64,000 bases of DNA from Pleodorina starrii (Eukaryota > Chlorophyta > Chlorophyceae > Chlamydomonadales > Volvocaceae): NCBI GenBank assembly GCA_030267565.1, contig BRXU01000072.1:88179-152178 (forward strand). Direction: 5' to 3'. The translations under genes were made by a program, and so were the position numbers. The notes beneath the pieces are model-generated. The model worked only from the letters and a program-made list of their open reading frames with translations. It was not told the origin of the DNA and made no database searches. Positions 11,569 through 23,346 of this stretch are shown here, piece after piece; position 1 is the stretch's first letter, and each line of letters opens with the position of its first letter.

Positions 11569-11953
11569 GTCTGTCACTAAAACTGCAGTTAGTTGACTGC
11601 ATGTGCAGCTGTTAGATGTATGTTTACGCATGCTCTGCCCCTTACATAACACACATGCCACTCCTCTCGTGCACGTACTACTGCTCGCCCCACATACACT
11701 CCGTCGGCGGCGGATAGTTCACCTACCCGTGCTGCATTATTCACCCGTGCACACTCATGACCCTTCCTGCCCGTCCCTTGTTTCAAACGACGCTTAGTCT
11801 GCTGCTGCCGACGCCGACACTGCTTGTATGCCCCCCTGCGTGGAATGGTTGGCTTCGTCCCCGTGTTTCTTATTCACTCGGCTACTATGTATTATTTTTA
11901 CATAATACCCCCTAAAGGTTTTGGTTTTCCGACGTCAATTAAATCACATACAG

Positions 11954-12457
11954 GCGACGTTGATGACGGTGCTCCGAACCTGGCGGTGGGGCAGCAGGCG
12001 TACGCTTCATCCGTGTATCAGTTTTATTCAGCCCGGCTCGAACCCAATTTTGCTGTGGACGGGGTCACACAGTACTTCAACGACCTCAGCACAACCAACC
12101 CGCAGATCTTTCACTCGGCTTACAGTGACCAGGCGCCGTGGTTCTCCGTTGACCTTGGCTTCTCAGCCTCCATTGTCCGCGTCGTCATCTGGAACCGCTG
12201 CGACTGCTGCGAGGGGCGCATGCAGAATGCGGAGCTACGCATTGGCGATGTGGCAATAGCGGCATCCGGCGATACGGCCAAGATCACCAGCAACCCCCTG
12301 GTGTGGACGCAGACATCAAATCTGGGCTTGTGCGCCGCTATGGCCATCACGTTTGATACGCCCCAGGTCGGGCGCTGGGTGACGTTACAGAACAAGAACC
12401 TCGAGTCAGACGATGGAATGCTTCAGCTTACCGAGTTACAAGCCTTCGGCTTTGGTT
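11954..12457 (+). CDS. F5/8 type C domain exon, module 2
   Basis: Same 504-nt exon and splice sites as module 1. The coding sequence appears identical to module 1 across the domain, while the flanking intron shows a few substitutions. The preceding Pro-rich exon ends in phase 1, so the three modules can be joined in frame. Confidence 0.85.
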
Positions 12458-13526
12458 GTGAGTACAGTTTTATTTTATCGCTGGGGATGTGTACTTGATT
12501 GGTTTAGCAGCTGATAAATTAGGCGCATGCTGATTGTTACTAGTTACAGTTACACGTTCCGCATAGTTCCGGTAGTTCCGGTTCAAGGGTTCGAGGCTCA
12601 AGGGTTACTGGTGTGATTTGCAACTTAGGAGATGTCGGAGAGAAGCTGGTATCGGATAGCACGTAATATCGTACAAGCATGATAGGCGAGGCCCCGAATC
12701 CTTCAAGTTAGTACTAAGATGCGTGAACGTATTACCCGTCATGGATCGTCATACACGTTCATAACGATAGGTAGCTCCCATGTACAGACCGTTAGTTGCT
12801 GGCTTGCCTCAGCATGCGCATGCTGCCCTGTGTATCCATATCGCCCACGCCGGCACCCAGATTCGCGCGCACTGCAACAGCTGCTAGTTGCGCTCCTGCT
12901 GTATGCTGTTACTGCTTGTTAATGATGACGTGACTGCTGCTCGTTGCGCTTGTCGCCCTGTCACGTGAGCTAGGTGTGCAGCCTTGAACCAAGACGGGAT
13001 GCTGGACCCAGCAGGGTAACGCCGCCCCCCGCAAGCGGAGCTCATTGCCCCCCAACCCCCACAACCACGACCACCACCATCACGCATGCAGTGCAAAATC
13101 AGCTGCCCGCTCCTAGCCGCCTTCACTTAGTTTGGTTCCCAGCAGCCCGCACTTCCCAGGATCTCTTGCGCTGCTGGCTTGAACCGCGGGCTTGGGACCG
13201 AGGCAACTGGAAGGCCCGTGTTGACTCCCTGATCCCTTGCTTGGATTATTGTCGCTTGATTGAGGGCCCAACAGCGGCGAGCGGCTAGCTTGGTACAGCC
13301 TTGGGACCGGACCGCCCGGGCCGTCCCATGCGCTTCCCATGCCACCGCCCACCTCCTTTCCTCCTCTTCCTCCGCCGCCGACGCCACTTCATCGGCGGGA
13401 TTCACGGATTTGATAATATAACCCTTTTACTTGTTTCTCGTTCCTGCCTCCTGCTGGCTGTCCTCTGCCATTACTGGTCATTCCTCGCTCCATTGTATGT
13501 TGCCCTGCTGCACGTCTGTATGGCAG

Positions 13527-13664
13527 TGGACTACTGTTCCCAGCTACCTTGTGGAGAGGCGACCTGTACGAACCTTGATACCACATGGATGTGTGGGACC
13601 TGCCCGCCGTATACCTACTCCACCACGACAGCCGTGCGCGGCGCCAAGGGTCCTGCATGCCGAG
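13527..13664 (+). CDS. Cys-rich EGF-like exon, module 2
   Basis: Copy of the 138-nt exon at 11120, with the same acceptor and GTATGT donor. Confidence 0.65.
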
Positions 13665-13912
13665 GTATGTGCTTAGGCCTTCGTGCACATTTCACTGGCA
13701 TCCTTCCTACCGTACATGTGTGCCGTGTTCCGTGGTGATTCACCTCATCAGTGTTATCGATGTCCAGGTGTTTTGTATCTCGGGTGCTCTTTTCCTCCTG
13801 GCTGCTACTGCCAATAAATGCGTCCCTGCTGGCTTCGTTCCTGCGTGCTGCACTCCCTCGCTCATCACACACTGCGCTCTCACGCCCAACCTCACATCGC
13901 TCGGTTGTGCAG

Positions 13913-13975
13913 TGATTCGTCCGCCACCTCCTCGGCCGCCATCGCCACCGTCACCGACCCAACCACTGCTACAAG
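13913..13975 (+). CDS. Pro-rich linker exon, module 2
   Basis: Copy of the 63-nt exon at 11506, phase 1-1. Confidence 0.55.
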
Positions 13976-14360
13976 GTCTGTCACTAAAACTGCAGTTAGT
14001 TGACTGCATGTGCAGCTGTTAGATGTATGTTTACGCATGCTCTGCCCCTTACATAACACACATGCCACTCCTCTCGTGCACGTACTACTGCTCGCCCCAC
14101 ATACACTCCGTCGGCGGCGGATAGTTCACCTACCCGTGCTGCATTATTCACCCGTGCACACTCATGACCCTTCCTGCCCGTCCCTTGTTTCAAACGACGC
14201 TTAGTCTGCTGCTGCCGACGCCGACACTGCTTGTATGCCCCCCTGCGTGGAATGGTTGGCTTCGTCCCCGTGTTTCTTATTCACTCGGCTACTATGTATT
14301 ATTTTTACATAATACCCCCTAAAGGTTTTGGTTTTCCGACGTCAATTAAATCACATACAG

Positions 14361-14864
14361 GCGACGTTGATGACGGTGCTCCGAACCTGGCGGTGGGGCA
14401 GCAGGCGTACGCTTCATCCGTGTATCAGTTTTATTCAGCCCGGCTCGAACCCAATTTTGCTGTGGACGGGGTCACACAGTACTTCAACGACCTCAGCACA
14501 ACCAACCCGCAGATCTTTCACTCGGCTTACAGTGACCAGGCGCCGTGGTTCTCCGTTGACCTTGGCTTCTCAGCCTCCATTGTCCGCGTCGTCATCTGGA
14601 ACCGCTGCGACTGCTGCGAGGGGCGCATGCAGAATGCGGAGCTACGCATTGGCGATGTGGCAATAGCGGCATCCGGCGATACGGCCAAGATCACCAGCAA
14701 CCCCCTGGTGTGGACGCAGACATCAAATCTGGGCTTGTGCGCCGCTATGGCCATCACGTTTGATACGCCCCAGGTCGGGCGCTGGGTGACGTTACAGAAC
14801 AAGAACCTCGAGTCAGACGATGGAATGCTTCAGCTTACCGAGTTACAAGCCTTCGGCTTTGGTT
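14361..14864 (+). CDS. F5/8 type C domain exon, module 3
   Basis: Third copy of the 504-nt exon, open throughout, with intact CACATACAG acceptor and GTGAGT donor. Confidence 0.85.
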
Positions 14865-15946
14865 GTGAGTACAGTTTTATTTTATCGCTGGGGATGTGTA
14901 CTTGATTGGTTTAGCAGCTGATAAATTAGGCGCATGCTGGTTGTTACTAGTTACAGTTACACGTTCCGCATAGTTCCGGTAGTTCCGGTTCAAGGGGTTC
15001 GAGGCTCAAGGGGTTCGAGGCTCAAGGGTTACTGGTGTGATTTGCAACTTAGGAGATGTCGGAGAGAAGCTGGTAGCGGATAGCACGTAATATCGTACAA
15101 GCATGATAGGCGAGGCCCCGAATCCTTCAAATTAGTACTAAGATGCGTGAACGTATTACCCGTCATGGATCGTCATACACGTTCATAACGATAGGTAGCT
15201 CCCATGTACAGACCGTTGCTTGCTTGCCTCAGCATGCGCATGCTGCCCTGTGTATCCATATCGCCCACGCCGGCACCCAGATTCGCGCGCACTGCAACAG
15301 CTGCTAGTTGCGCTCCTGCTGTATGCTGTTACTGCTTGTTAATGATGACGTGACTGCTGCTCGTTGCGCTTGTCGCCCTGTCACGTGAGCTAGGTGTGCA
15401 GCCTTGAACCAAGGCGGGATACTGGACCCAGCAGGGTAACGCCGCCCCCCGCAAGCGGAGCTCATTGCCCCCCAACCCCCACAACCACGACCACCACCAT
15501 CACGCATGCAGTGCAAAATCAGCTGCCCGCTCCTAGCCGCCTTCACTTAGTTAGGTTCCCAGCAGCCCGCACTTCCCAGGATCTCTTGCGCTGCTGGCTT
15601 GAACCGCGGGCTTGGGACCGAGGCAACTGGAAGGCCCGTGTTGACTCCCTGATCCCTTGCTTGGATTATTGTCGCTTGATTGAGGGCCCAACAGCGGCGA
15701 GCGGCTAGCTTGGTACAGCCTTGGGACCGGACCGCCCGGGCCGTCCCATGCGCTTCCCATGCCACCGCCCACCGCCTTTCCTCCTCTTCCTCCGCCGCCG
15801 ACGCCACTTCATCGGCGGGATTCACGGATTTGATAATATAACCCTTTTACTTGTTTCTCGTTCCTGCCTCCTGCTGGCTGTCCTCTGCCATTACTAGTCA
15901 TTGCTCGCTCCATTGTATGTTGCCCTGCTGCACGTCTGTATGGCAG

Positions 15947-16084
15947 TGGACTACTGTTCCCAGCTACCTTGTGGAGAGGCGACCTGTACGAACCTTGATA
16001 CCACATGGATGTGTGGGACCTGCCCGCCGTATACCTACTCCACCACGACAGCCGTGCGCGGCGCCAAGGGTCCTGCATGCCGAG
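15947..16084 (+). CDS. Cys-rich EGF-like exon, module 3
   Basis: Third copy of the 138-nt exon; all six Cys codons are kept. The donor is GTATGT as in the other copies. Confidence 0.65.
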
Positions 16085-16332
16085 GTATGTGCGTAGGCCT
16101 TCGTGCACATTTCACTGGCATCCTTCCTACCGTACATGTGTGCCGTGTTCCGTGGTGATTCACCTCATCAGTGTTATCGATGTCCAGGTGTTTTGTATCT
16201 CGGGTGCTCTTTTCCTCCTGGCTGCTACTGCTAATAAATGCGTCTCTGTTGGCTTCGTTCCTGCGTGCTGCACTCCCTCGCTCATCACACACTGCGCTCT
16301 CACGCCCAACCTCACATCGCTCGGTTGTGCAG

Positions 16333-16395
16333 TGATTCGTCCGCCATCTCCTCGGCCGCCATCGCCACCGTCACCGACCCAACCACTGCTACAAG
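16333..16395 (+). CDS. Pro-rich linker exon, module 3
   Basis: Third copy of the 63-nt exon with one Pro-to-Ser change; the donor reads GTCCGT instead of GTCTGT. It would have to splice to a terminal exon downstream. Confidence 0.5.
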
Positions 16396-16732
16396 GTCCG
16401 TCACTAAAACTGCAGTTAGTTGACTGCATGTACAGCTGTTAGGTGTATGTTTACGCATGCTCACGCTCACGCACTGCATCGGGCTTTGTACCCCGCTGAG
16501 TATGCACTAAGGCCTTGTGGCATTTAGCTTCGTATATTTATTTACTAAGGGAATGACCAAGCCATTTTACTGATGCTTTACGAAGCGGGTTACGAAGGAA
16601 GGCCGTTCCCAGAGTGCTGCTCGCAAGCTAAATAGATAAGCTTCAGAGATCGGTGGGTGAGGACGCTGGGGGGCCCCGTGTAATTGCAGCAGCGCGGCGA
16701 CAATATCAATGACAACATCATTGTTACATCAG

Positions 16733-16947
16733 GTTGCACCCACCCCCCCTTTACCCCCGAACCTCTGCAGCCAGCCGTCACCGCCCCCTCGCGACATGAG
16801 CTGCACGCTGTTCTGCAACTGCCCCGACCTAATTCCTGCGAGCAGGGTAGCACCATCTCGAGCCCCTGTGTCTGGTACAACGTCCAGTGCTCTGCTGGGT
16901 GTGAGATTATGGCTAGCTGCTATGAGTGGAGTTGGTGGCCGAGTTGA
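16733..16947 (+). CDS. Candidate terminal exon of the modular protein
   Basis: After the acceptor TTACATCAG, a phase-1 reading gives a Pro-rich start (CTHPPFTPEPLQP) followed by a Cys-containing tail ending EWSWWPS and TGA at 16945-16947. TGTAA occurs at 17131-17135, a plausible poly(A) signal. A different frame here is more Pro-rich (APTPPLPPNLC, PSPPPRDMSC) but needs a phase-0 junction, so the end of the gene is uncertain. Confidence 0.3.
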
Positions 16948-19900
16948 TTGGGCAGGATTCACACGTTTGAGTGGTGGCGACCGCTGAACCCTCTACCTCG
17001 GTGGTAGATTGGGTGAATGGATGAGGTCCGCCCTAGAAGGCAGAGCTATCCCAGTTGTCCAATGAGGATCGTCTGGAAGGTTCTGTGGTGCGGATGGTGC
17101 CCAGAGGAGAATGGGGCCATACCGTACAACTGTAACTCTCTCTCTCTCTCTGGGCTGGGGGGGAGCTTGATTGTGCACGCGCGTGATCATAAGTAAGTGG
17201 TATCATGAGCGAGCAGCAAGCCTACGTTTGTTTGGCTGACTGGCTCGATAGCTTCTTTGAGTAATAACAGTTATATTGGGCAGAGTATAGGCACACACCT
17301 CTCTCGCTCTCGGCGTGCTGGACTTGTGTCTCGCTCTTTGTTGTTTCGTATTGTCCCATCAATTCCACCGTCACGGACAAATGTGTTCTTAGGTAATACT
17401 GAGGGTACTCACGGGGATAGGATTCCCGGAAGGAGATTGTCACGGGTTGCCTGGTCTGGTCATTTAATAAACTTGAATATACGGTAAGTCCCTCCCATCT
17501 TGTAGCGGGTACCTCGTGGCTTTCAACGGATTCCTCCGACCGTGGATATGATTCCTACAACAGTAAGCCGAGCTCCTGAGCATCTGCGCGATACGCCTTT
17601 GCTGCTTATATTTCGTTGGTATCGAGACCTACACAGTACGACCTCGTGCCCGGGAGATCGGCGGTTCGAGCGCTGGTCGCAACGTATGACTATTGGGTAA
17701 AATCCTTGCGAGGGTGTGGAGGCCCCATGCATGCCGAGGACGTCTCGCTCTAACGGGGGGGGGGGAGTGTAAGCCTGGCTCCTGAGCATCCGCGGGATAA
17801 GCCTTGGCTGCTTACACCGACCGTGGATAGGATTCCTCCGACCGTGGATAGGATTCTCATGACTGGGTACCGGAGAAACGCCACCGCCTACCGGTTTACT
17901 GAAACAGGGGTTCGGATACTCGAAATCTTAGATGGGAATAACAATAGCGGCTATCCGTTTCACAAGTACATGTAACGGATGGTCGACACACGGGAACCTC
18001 ACTACATACGGGGCCCCCCTTACGGCTTACCAGACACACACACCTCCCTCCACACACACACACAAAAGGCGATACTGGTAGAGTGCGAGATGCGAGCCGC
18101 GAGGCCAACCCCCTTGAACAGCCTAAGCCTCGACCACTCTGGGAAGGGGGGGGTCGATTCTTCGTTAAATGATTCGTAAAATGGCTTCGTAACACATTCG
18201 TTATACATTCGTTAGGCGTGGTACATTAACGAAGGCTCAACGGAGGCTTTACGAACCCAATACGAACCTGATTAACGAAGTATCCGCACGGCTGTTGTTT
18301 CGCAATACTACAGTTTATAGTAATTATAACCAAAGGTGAGCCGCCACCAGAGTTCCCCGGAACTCCAGCTTCGAAGTGTGTTTGCACGACATTGGGGGCC
18401 TAACGTCCAGGATATATATATGGTGTTTCGACCGGGTAATTCTGATACCAGGCCTCCCTCTAGCAGCCAAAATGCCCTTCAGGTCACTAAGGGCCTCACA
18501 AATGTACAAGACATCCCCCAGGAGGCCTTAGCCCCTAGGGCCCGGTTCCCTTAAGGTCCCCCTTAGGGCGCATACAGCGCCCATACGGACTATACATACA
18601 GCCCGCGACATGAAGCCCTTGATATAGGGTTCCCAGCCCTTTGATGTTTCAGCAGCACCAGCACCATCGTCCAGCACGACCTCGAAACGCGTACAGAGGA
18701 TGCGTTTAGACCGACAGGGTCGCGCAGTCGTCGCAGCTCGCCAGCCCACCGCTGATCTGGCGGGCCAACGGCAACGATGCCAAACACTTCGGACTGCCTC
18801 GGACACTGACATCTACGTGACAACGGCGGTTGTGCTGTCAAGGCCAACGCGGGCGTCCGGAGGATCTTCAAGGCCAAGGCAATCAAATGCCCGAATGCCC
18901 ATCGACAGCTCTATGCGGGCTGCTCTTGTCGTCATGCTCGCAATCGTATTAAGACTGTAACCACCATGAAACCCCGTATGTGCAGGGCAACGGCAAGGGC
19001 TTGTCGCAGCTATCCCGCCAGTCGTTAACCGCGGCAGTCAGGGCCATGGCCACTGTCTTCGAGCTGTGGTCAGTCCGAACGCTGCTGGCGCCTCAAGGTG
19101 TCCCAATTCAGCTTCCGCTTTTGGCGTATTAGTGTGTAGCCTGACTTGGCTTGTATTTTGTGGAGGGTGACGTTTGTGGAGTTGGTTTGACGTTTCTGAC
19201 GTGTTGCGTGCTCTGGCGTGCTGTTCTGTGGGACTGCTTCATAGTTTTGGTTAATTTTAAGTGCTATAACTTCTAGGGTTCGGCATCGTCGATCGGGTTA
19301 AGTTTGGATGTCAGATTTTTGCCCAAGGTGAATTTATGGCTCCGTGCAAATTTGGGCGGCCATATCCGTGACGATCCGTGCAATATGGACGGCCATATCC
19401 GTGCAATATGGACGGCCATATCCGTGCAGTATATGGGCGGTCATATCCGTGCAATATGGCGGTTATGCGTGCAAATATGGCGGCCATATACTGTAACACA
19501 GTGCAGATATCCAATAGATACTGAAAGGGGTTAGACCCCTTCGCGGCACAATGTACGGCTCTCGTAGACCCCATGGCTGGCGGGCATCAGTGCACCCATG
19601 GGGTCTAAGCCCTGATACTGAACATCACGGCTTTGAGTCGAGTCCGCCATGCACCCACACACAAACGCTTACAGGCGCAGACACCGAAAAACGTCTGAGA
19701 ACCCACACCATTGTCTCCCAGGAAGGGAAGTGCAAACTGGGAAAGGGGGAAACGCCGGGCATCACCCGGGCCCGCCACGGGCGCGGTCACACACAACATC
19801 CCGCAAGCGAGCGTCTGCACGCGTGCGTAGGCCGCCCCACTGGCGATAGCCTACACGCATACACCGACCCCCAAATCCCTGGGAAACAAGAGGGACAAAC

Positions 19901-20500
19901 CCAAACAACCTGAGATAACGCAGCAAGAGGGGAGGGCGGGCGGGAAAACAAAAGGCCACGCGTCATGCATGTCAATACACCGCACCGGCCGCACCGCTGC
20001 TAAATAGGAGTACCGAAGTTCAAGTGACAGCGGCGTTAGGATTGACGTGCGAGGCTATGCACAAAGCACTGAGGCGGCAACACGCTAAGGCTCTGTTCTG
20101 ACGAGGGTCAACCCCGAGAAGACCAGCACGGGAACCCCGAAGTGCCGTACACGCAGTATCACGGCTTTGAACTCGCCTGCAAACCACATTTTCGTTTTAA
20201 CCAAAAATCTAAATTTTTTCCTCGCCGTTTTCATGTTTGATCAGATATTTGCCGACGCCTGATTATTTTTTGCGCTCAACATGGACAGGAGGATGGACAA
20301 GTCAATCATCACAGCGCTTTCCAAGCAAAAGTGGTAGTATTTTATGCGAATGGGAAATATATATGCATATATTTCTTGCACGGGCCACGGGCCTGTGTTC
20401 GCGATAAGTACGACGGTCGTCAATGGTGCTCGCTTTGTCGCGACTCGCATTGTCGGCATATTTGCACACTCAACTTTATGCTGCAACATCTCTCTAGGCT
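16948..20500. other. Non-coding stretch with simple and local repeats
   Basis: No supported gene. Contents: a (CT)n run at 17137-17151; three copies of ACCGTGGATAGGATTCCT-like sequence (17534-17856); a ~38-bp duplication near 17570 and 17778 (CTCCTGAGCATC...); a minisatellite at 19360-19500; and an 11-bp inverted pair around the CCATGG sites at 19566-19610. An open frame at 18700-18960 has no recognisable domain. Confidence 0.4.
19360..19500. repeat. Minisatellite, about 22-24 bp period
   Basis: About six copies of a unit like GGCCATATCCGTGCAATATG run head to tail, with small length differences. No gene overlaps it. Confidence 0.8.
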
Positions 20501-20545
20501 TGCCGTGACGACGGGTCTTACAAAGGGCAAGGTTTCTATGTTTCA

Positions 20546-20610
20546 GGAAACTAAGCGTCTCACCTGCATCGCCATCATCTTTGGCGATGCAGGTGAGACG
20601 CCTAGTTTCC
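20546..20610 (+). other. Near-perfect hairpin, 29-bp arms and 7-nt loop
   Basis: Left arm 20546-20574 and right arm 20582-20610 are reverse complements with a single A-C mismatch; the loop is TCATCTT. The length resembles a small-RNA precursor or a transposon-derived foldback. No terminator-like T run follows. Confidence 0.75.
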
Positions 20611-20689
20611 ATTGCATAAGTTTGTTCGGGGTCTAGGTTGGGGTCTGAGGGGTCTCACCCCTTTCGATAACCATAATATACTGAAGTGG

Positions 20690-20853
20690 TGTTAAGAATG
20701 GAGCAGACGTTTACTCAGGCATTCGGACGAACATTACAAAGACGTCTCTCTCACTGAGACCACCAGAACACCACAGAGCCAGGCGACCCTAAGATCGCCG
20801 TACAGGCCTCCGAAACCTCGGCGTAGCAAGGCTGAACAAACCACTTCTCAACA
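20690..20853 (-). repeat. 3' LTR of the Copia element
   Basis: It starts TGTTAAGAATGG and ends CTTCTCAACA on the plus strand, so both ends are TG...CA. The purine-rich stretch next to its inner edge (minus strand CGTGGGAG) may be a short polypurine tract. Confidence 0.9.
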
Positions 20854-20864
20854 CTCCCACGTGG

Positions 20865-23346
20865 TCAGACCTTGTGAACGCCCATCGCCTCCCGGTGCTT
20901 CCGGAAGCTCTCGAATGGCAGCGGCTTCGTCAAGCAGTCCGCCACTGTTGTAAACTAAGTGTTTGCTATGCCTGTTCGTCCAATCCTGTCGACTCGTGAG
21001 GCATTACCGTTAGAGGTAGTTGTTGTGGTACGGAGCTTATCTGCTTATCTCTTGTGCAGTACGCTGCTGTGGTAGTATAAGTCTCTCTCTATGGAGGCTT
21101 TTCTCTCTCAGTCAATACGCTACAAATGTAACAAGTTGCGGTTTCCCTACTTGTCCATTCCTTATGTGTCCGGATTACCACGTCATTTACAACAGCCACC
21201 ATCTCTGACGTGCGGCAGTTGTTCATGGTGATCGCTCCGCTAGCCACAAACTCCCGGACCGAGTGGTAGCGCACCGCGATGTGCTTAGACCGCTCAGTAA
21301 TCACCGGGTCCTTCACAACCTTGATCGCGCACTGGCTGTCGCACATCAGCTGCGTGGGGTTCAACGCGTACCCCAGATCGCTCAAAAGCTGTCGCAACCA
21401 CAGCGCCTCCTTGGCCGCCTCCGACGCAGCCACATATTCCGCCTCCATCGTGGAAACCGCGACAGTGCGCTGGAACTTGCTCGCCCAGCTCACCGCGGCC
21501 CCGTGCATCAGAAACACCACACCCGAGGTAGAGCGGTGGGTATCCACGCAACCCGCGTGATCCGCATCACTGTAGCCCAACAGACCCTCATCCACACGAT
21601 CGCCTCCGAAAACAAGGCCATACTCAGCCGTACCCGCCAGATACCGAAGCACCTCTTTCCCTGCCTTCCAGTGCTCCTTCCCTGGAGCCGACATGTGCCG
21701 CGTCAGCACTCCCACGGCTTGGGAGATATCTGGCCGCGTGCACCCAGCGATGTACAGCAAGCTCCCCACGAGCGCGCTGTACGCGTACAACTCCGCATCC
21801 AAACGCTCCTCCACACCGGCCTTGACCAAGTGCGTGCCAGAGCTCATGGGCACCGACTTCGGCCGCGCGCTCGACATGCTGTAATCGGCAACCACCTCCT
21901 TAATCATCCGCCGTTGGGACACAGTGAGGGTGCGCGACTCGCGGTCCCGCTGAATGGCCAGACCCAAGAACAGGTCGGCCTCCCCCATATCACGGTTGTC
22001 GAAAGCCCTCAAAATCTTCTCCTTCACCTCCTGCACCTGCGCCCCGTCGTACGCCGCAATCAGCAGGTCGTCGACGTACACAAGCACGTACACCGGCACC
22101 CCGTCAACATCCCGCACGTAGAGGCTGGGATCCGCCATCGAAGGAACAAACCCCATGCTCACAAGCTGATCGTGCAGCTTCTTGTGCCAGGTGCGAGGCG
22201 CCTGGTGAAGCCCGTATAGGGACTTGTGCAAACGACACACCACAGACGGCCCACCCGACTCGAAACCGGGGGGCTGCTCCACATAGATCTCCTCCTCCAG
22301 ATCGCCATTCAGAAATGCGGTCTTGACATCCAGCTGATGCAGCTCCATGTCCCCCGCGGCCACCATGGCCAAGAAAGCCCTGCAGTGTGGCATGCCGGCT
22401 GACGGGTGCGAACACCTCCTTGTAATCCACGCCCTCACGCCGCATAAAGCCTTTCACCACCAGACGGGCCTTGAACCTCTCAAGCACTCCGTGCTTATCC
22501 TGCTTCACCGAGAAAACCCACTTCACACCGAGTGCACGTGCAGCCGGCGGCTTAGGCACAAGGGACCATGTGCGCTCTAGCAGCGACGCAATCTCCTCCT
22601 CCATCGCAGCGCGCCAAGACTGGGCCTGCGACGACGTCATGGCCTCCGCATACGTGGACGGGATCTTCACACCCAGACCATCCGCTCCCACGGCACCCGT
22701 ATACCGCTCAGGGGGAACGCCCGCACGCGCGTGCTTCACCTTCCGCTGCGGAATGGGCAGGTCCGCATCATCCGCGGCCTGTCCCAAACCAGGCTCAACT
22801 CCATCAGCATCAGCAGGGGCGCCGCCTGGCTCGCCACCCACCGGACCATCACTTCCAGACTCACTGACAGGGGGATCGGGGTTGGATATCGTCTCATCCT
22901 CCTCCTCCGACACCGGCACCCAGTCTGAGTCGTCATCTGAATCGACCAGCCCCGGCATGTCCATCTCCAGCTCCCCGAACACGACATCTTTGCTTGACAT
23001 GACACGATGCTTCGACGGAACCCAAATGCGCCATGCCCCAGGCTCGTAGCCGACCATCATGCCCGTGACCGCAACCGGATCCAGCTTCTTACGCTGGGCC
23101 CGTGGGATCATGACGTATGCAGTGCACCCAAACTCGCGCATGTGAGACACATCCGGTTTATTTCTCGCCGGTAAAACCGCTCCCACGGTGTGAGGGTGCT
23201 GCCGGCCGTCGCGGACATGTTCCGCTGATGCGATGCCGTCTTGACAGCCTCCCCCCACAACGACTGCGGGCAGTCCTCAACGGCTGCCATCATGACGCGC
23301 GCACGATCGAGCAAGGTGCGATTGAGGCGCTCGGCGGCGCCGTTCT
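20865..23346 (-). pseudogene. Copia pol remnant: integrase C-part, reverse transcriptase, RNase H
   Basis: Read on the minus strand from 23346: QNGAAERLNRTLLDRARVMM is the conserved end of the integrase core, followed by a chromosome-proximal domain region (SHMREFGCTAYVMIP). Next come the RT start (KARLVVKGFMRREGVDYKEV), LDVKTAFLNGDLEE, the catalytic YVDDLL (about 22067-22078), and RNase H motifs (YSDADHAG, STMEAEYVA, RSKHI). The terminal ADCLTKPLP block ends at the TGA at 20865-20867. Frame breaks occur near 23165 and 22378, and a 249-bp solo LTR plus its target duplication splits the last Ala codon region. The catalytic half of integrase and the protease are missing. Confidence 0.88.
20946..21194. 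mobile_element. Nested solo LTR, 249 bp
   Basis: It starts TGTTGTAAAC and ends TTTACAACA, so it has TG...CA ends with a short inverted repeat. It is flanked by GCCAC at 20941-20945 and 21195-21199. Removing it and one GCCAC restores the Copia reading EMVADCLTKPLP, which shows it is a later insertion. With one LTR and a 5-bp duplication it fits a solo LTR left by LTR-LTR recombination; orientation is undetermined. Confidence 0.85.

Larger units (their letters stand above)
9344..16460 (+). repeat. Tandem triplication of a ~2.4-kb exon-intron block
   Basis: Three consecutive blocks start at about 9344, 11761 and 14168, each opening with the same stretch (CCTGCCCGTCCCTTGTTTCA). The exon-start periods are 2423 and 2407 bp. 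Introns as well as exons are almost identical, so the duplication is recent or has been homogenised. Unit 3 loses similarity at about 16460. Short tandem repeats (GGTTCGAGGCTCAAGG type, near 10160, 12585 and 14995) differ slightly in length between units. Confidence 0.9.

Noticed and set aside
18700..18960. 86-aa open frame with a hydrophobic end
   Set aside because: No recognised domain, no splice context, and a similar frame is open on the other strand.
21263..22219. 318-aa plus-strand open frame
   Set aside because: It is antisense to the Copia reverse transcriptase; the minus strand has clear RT and RNase H motifs.
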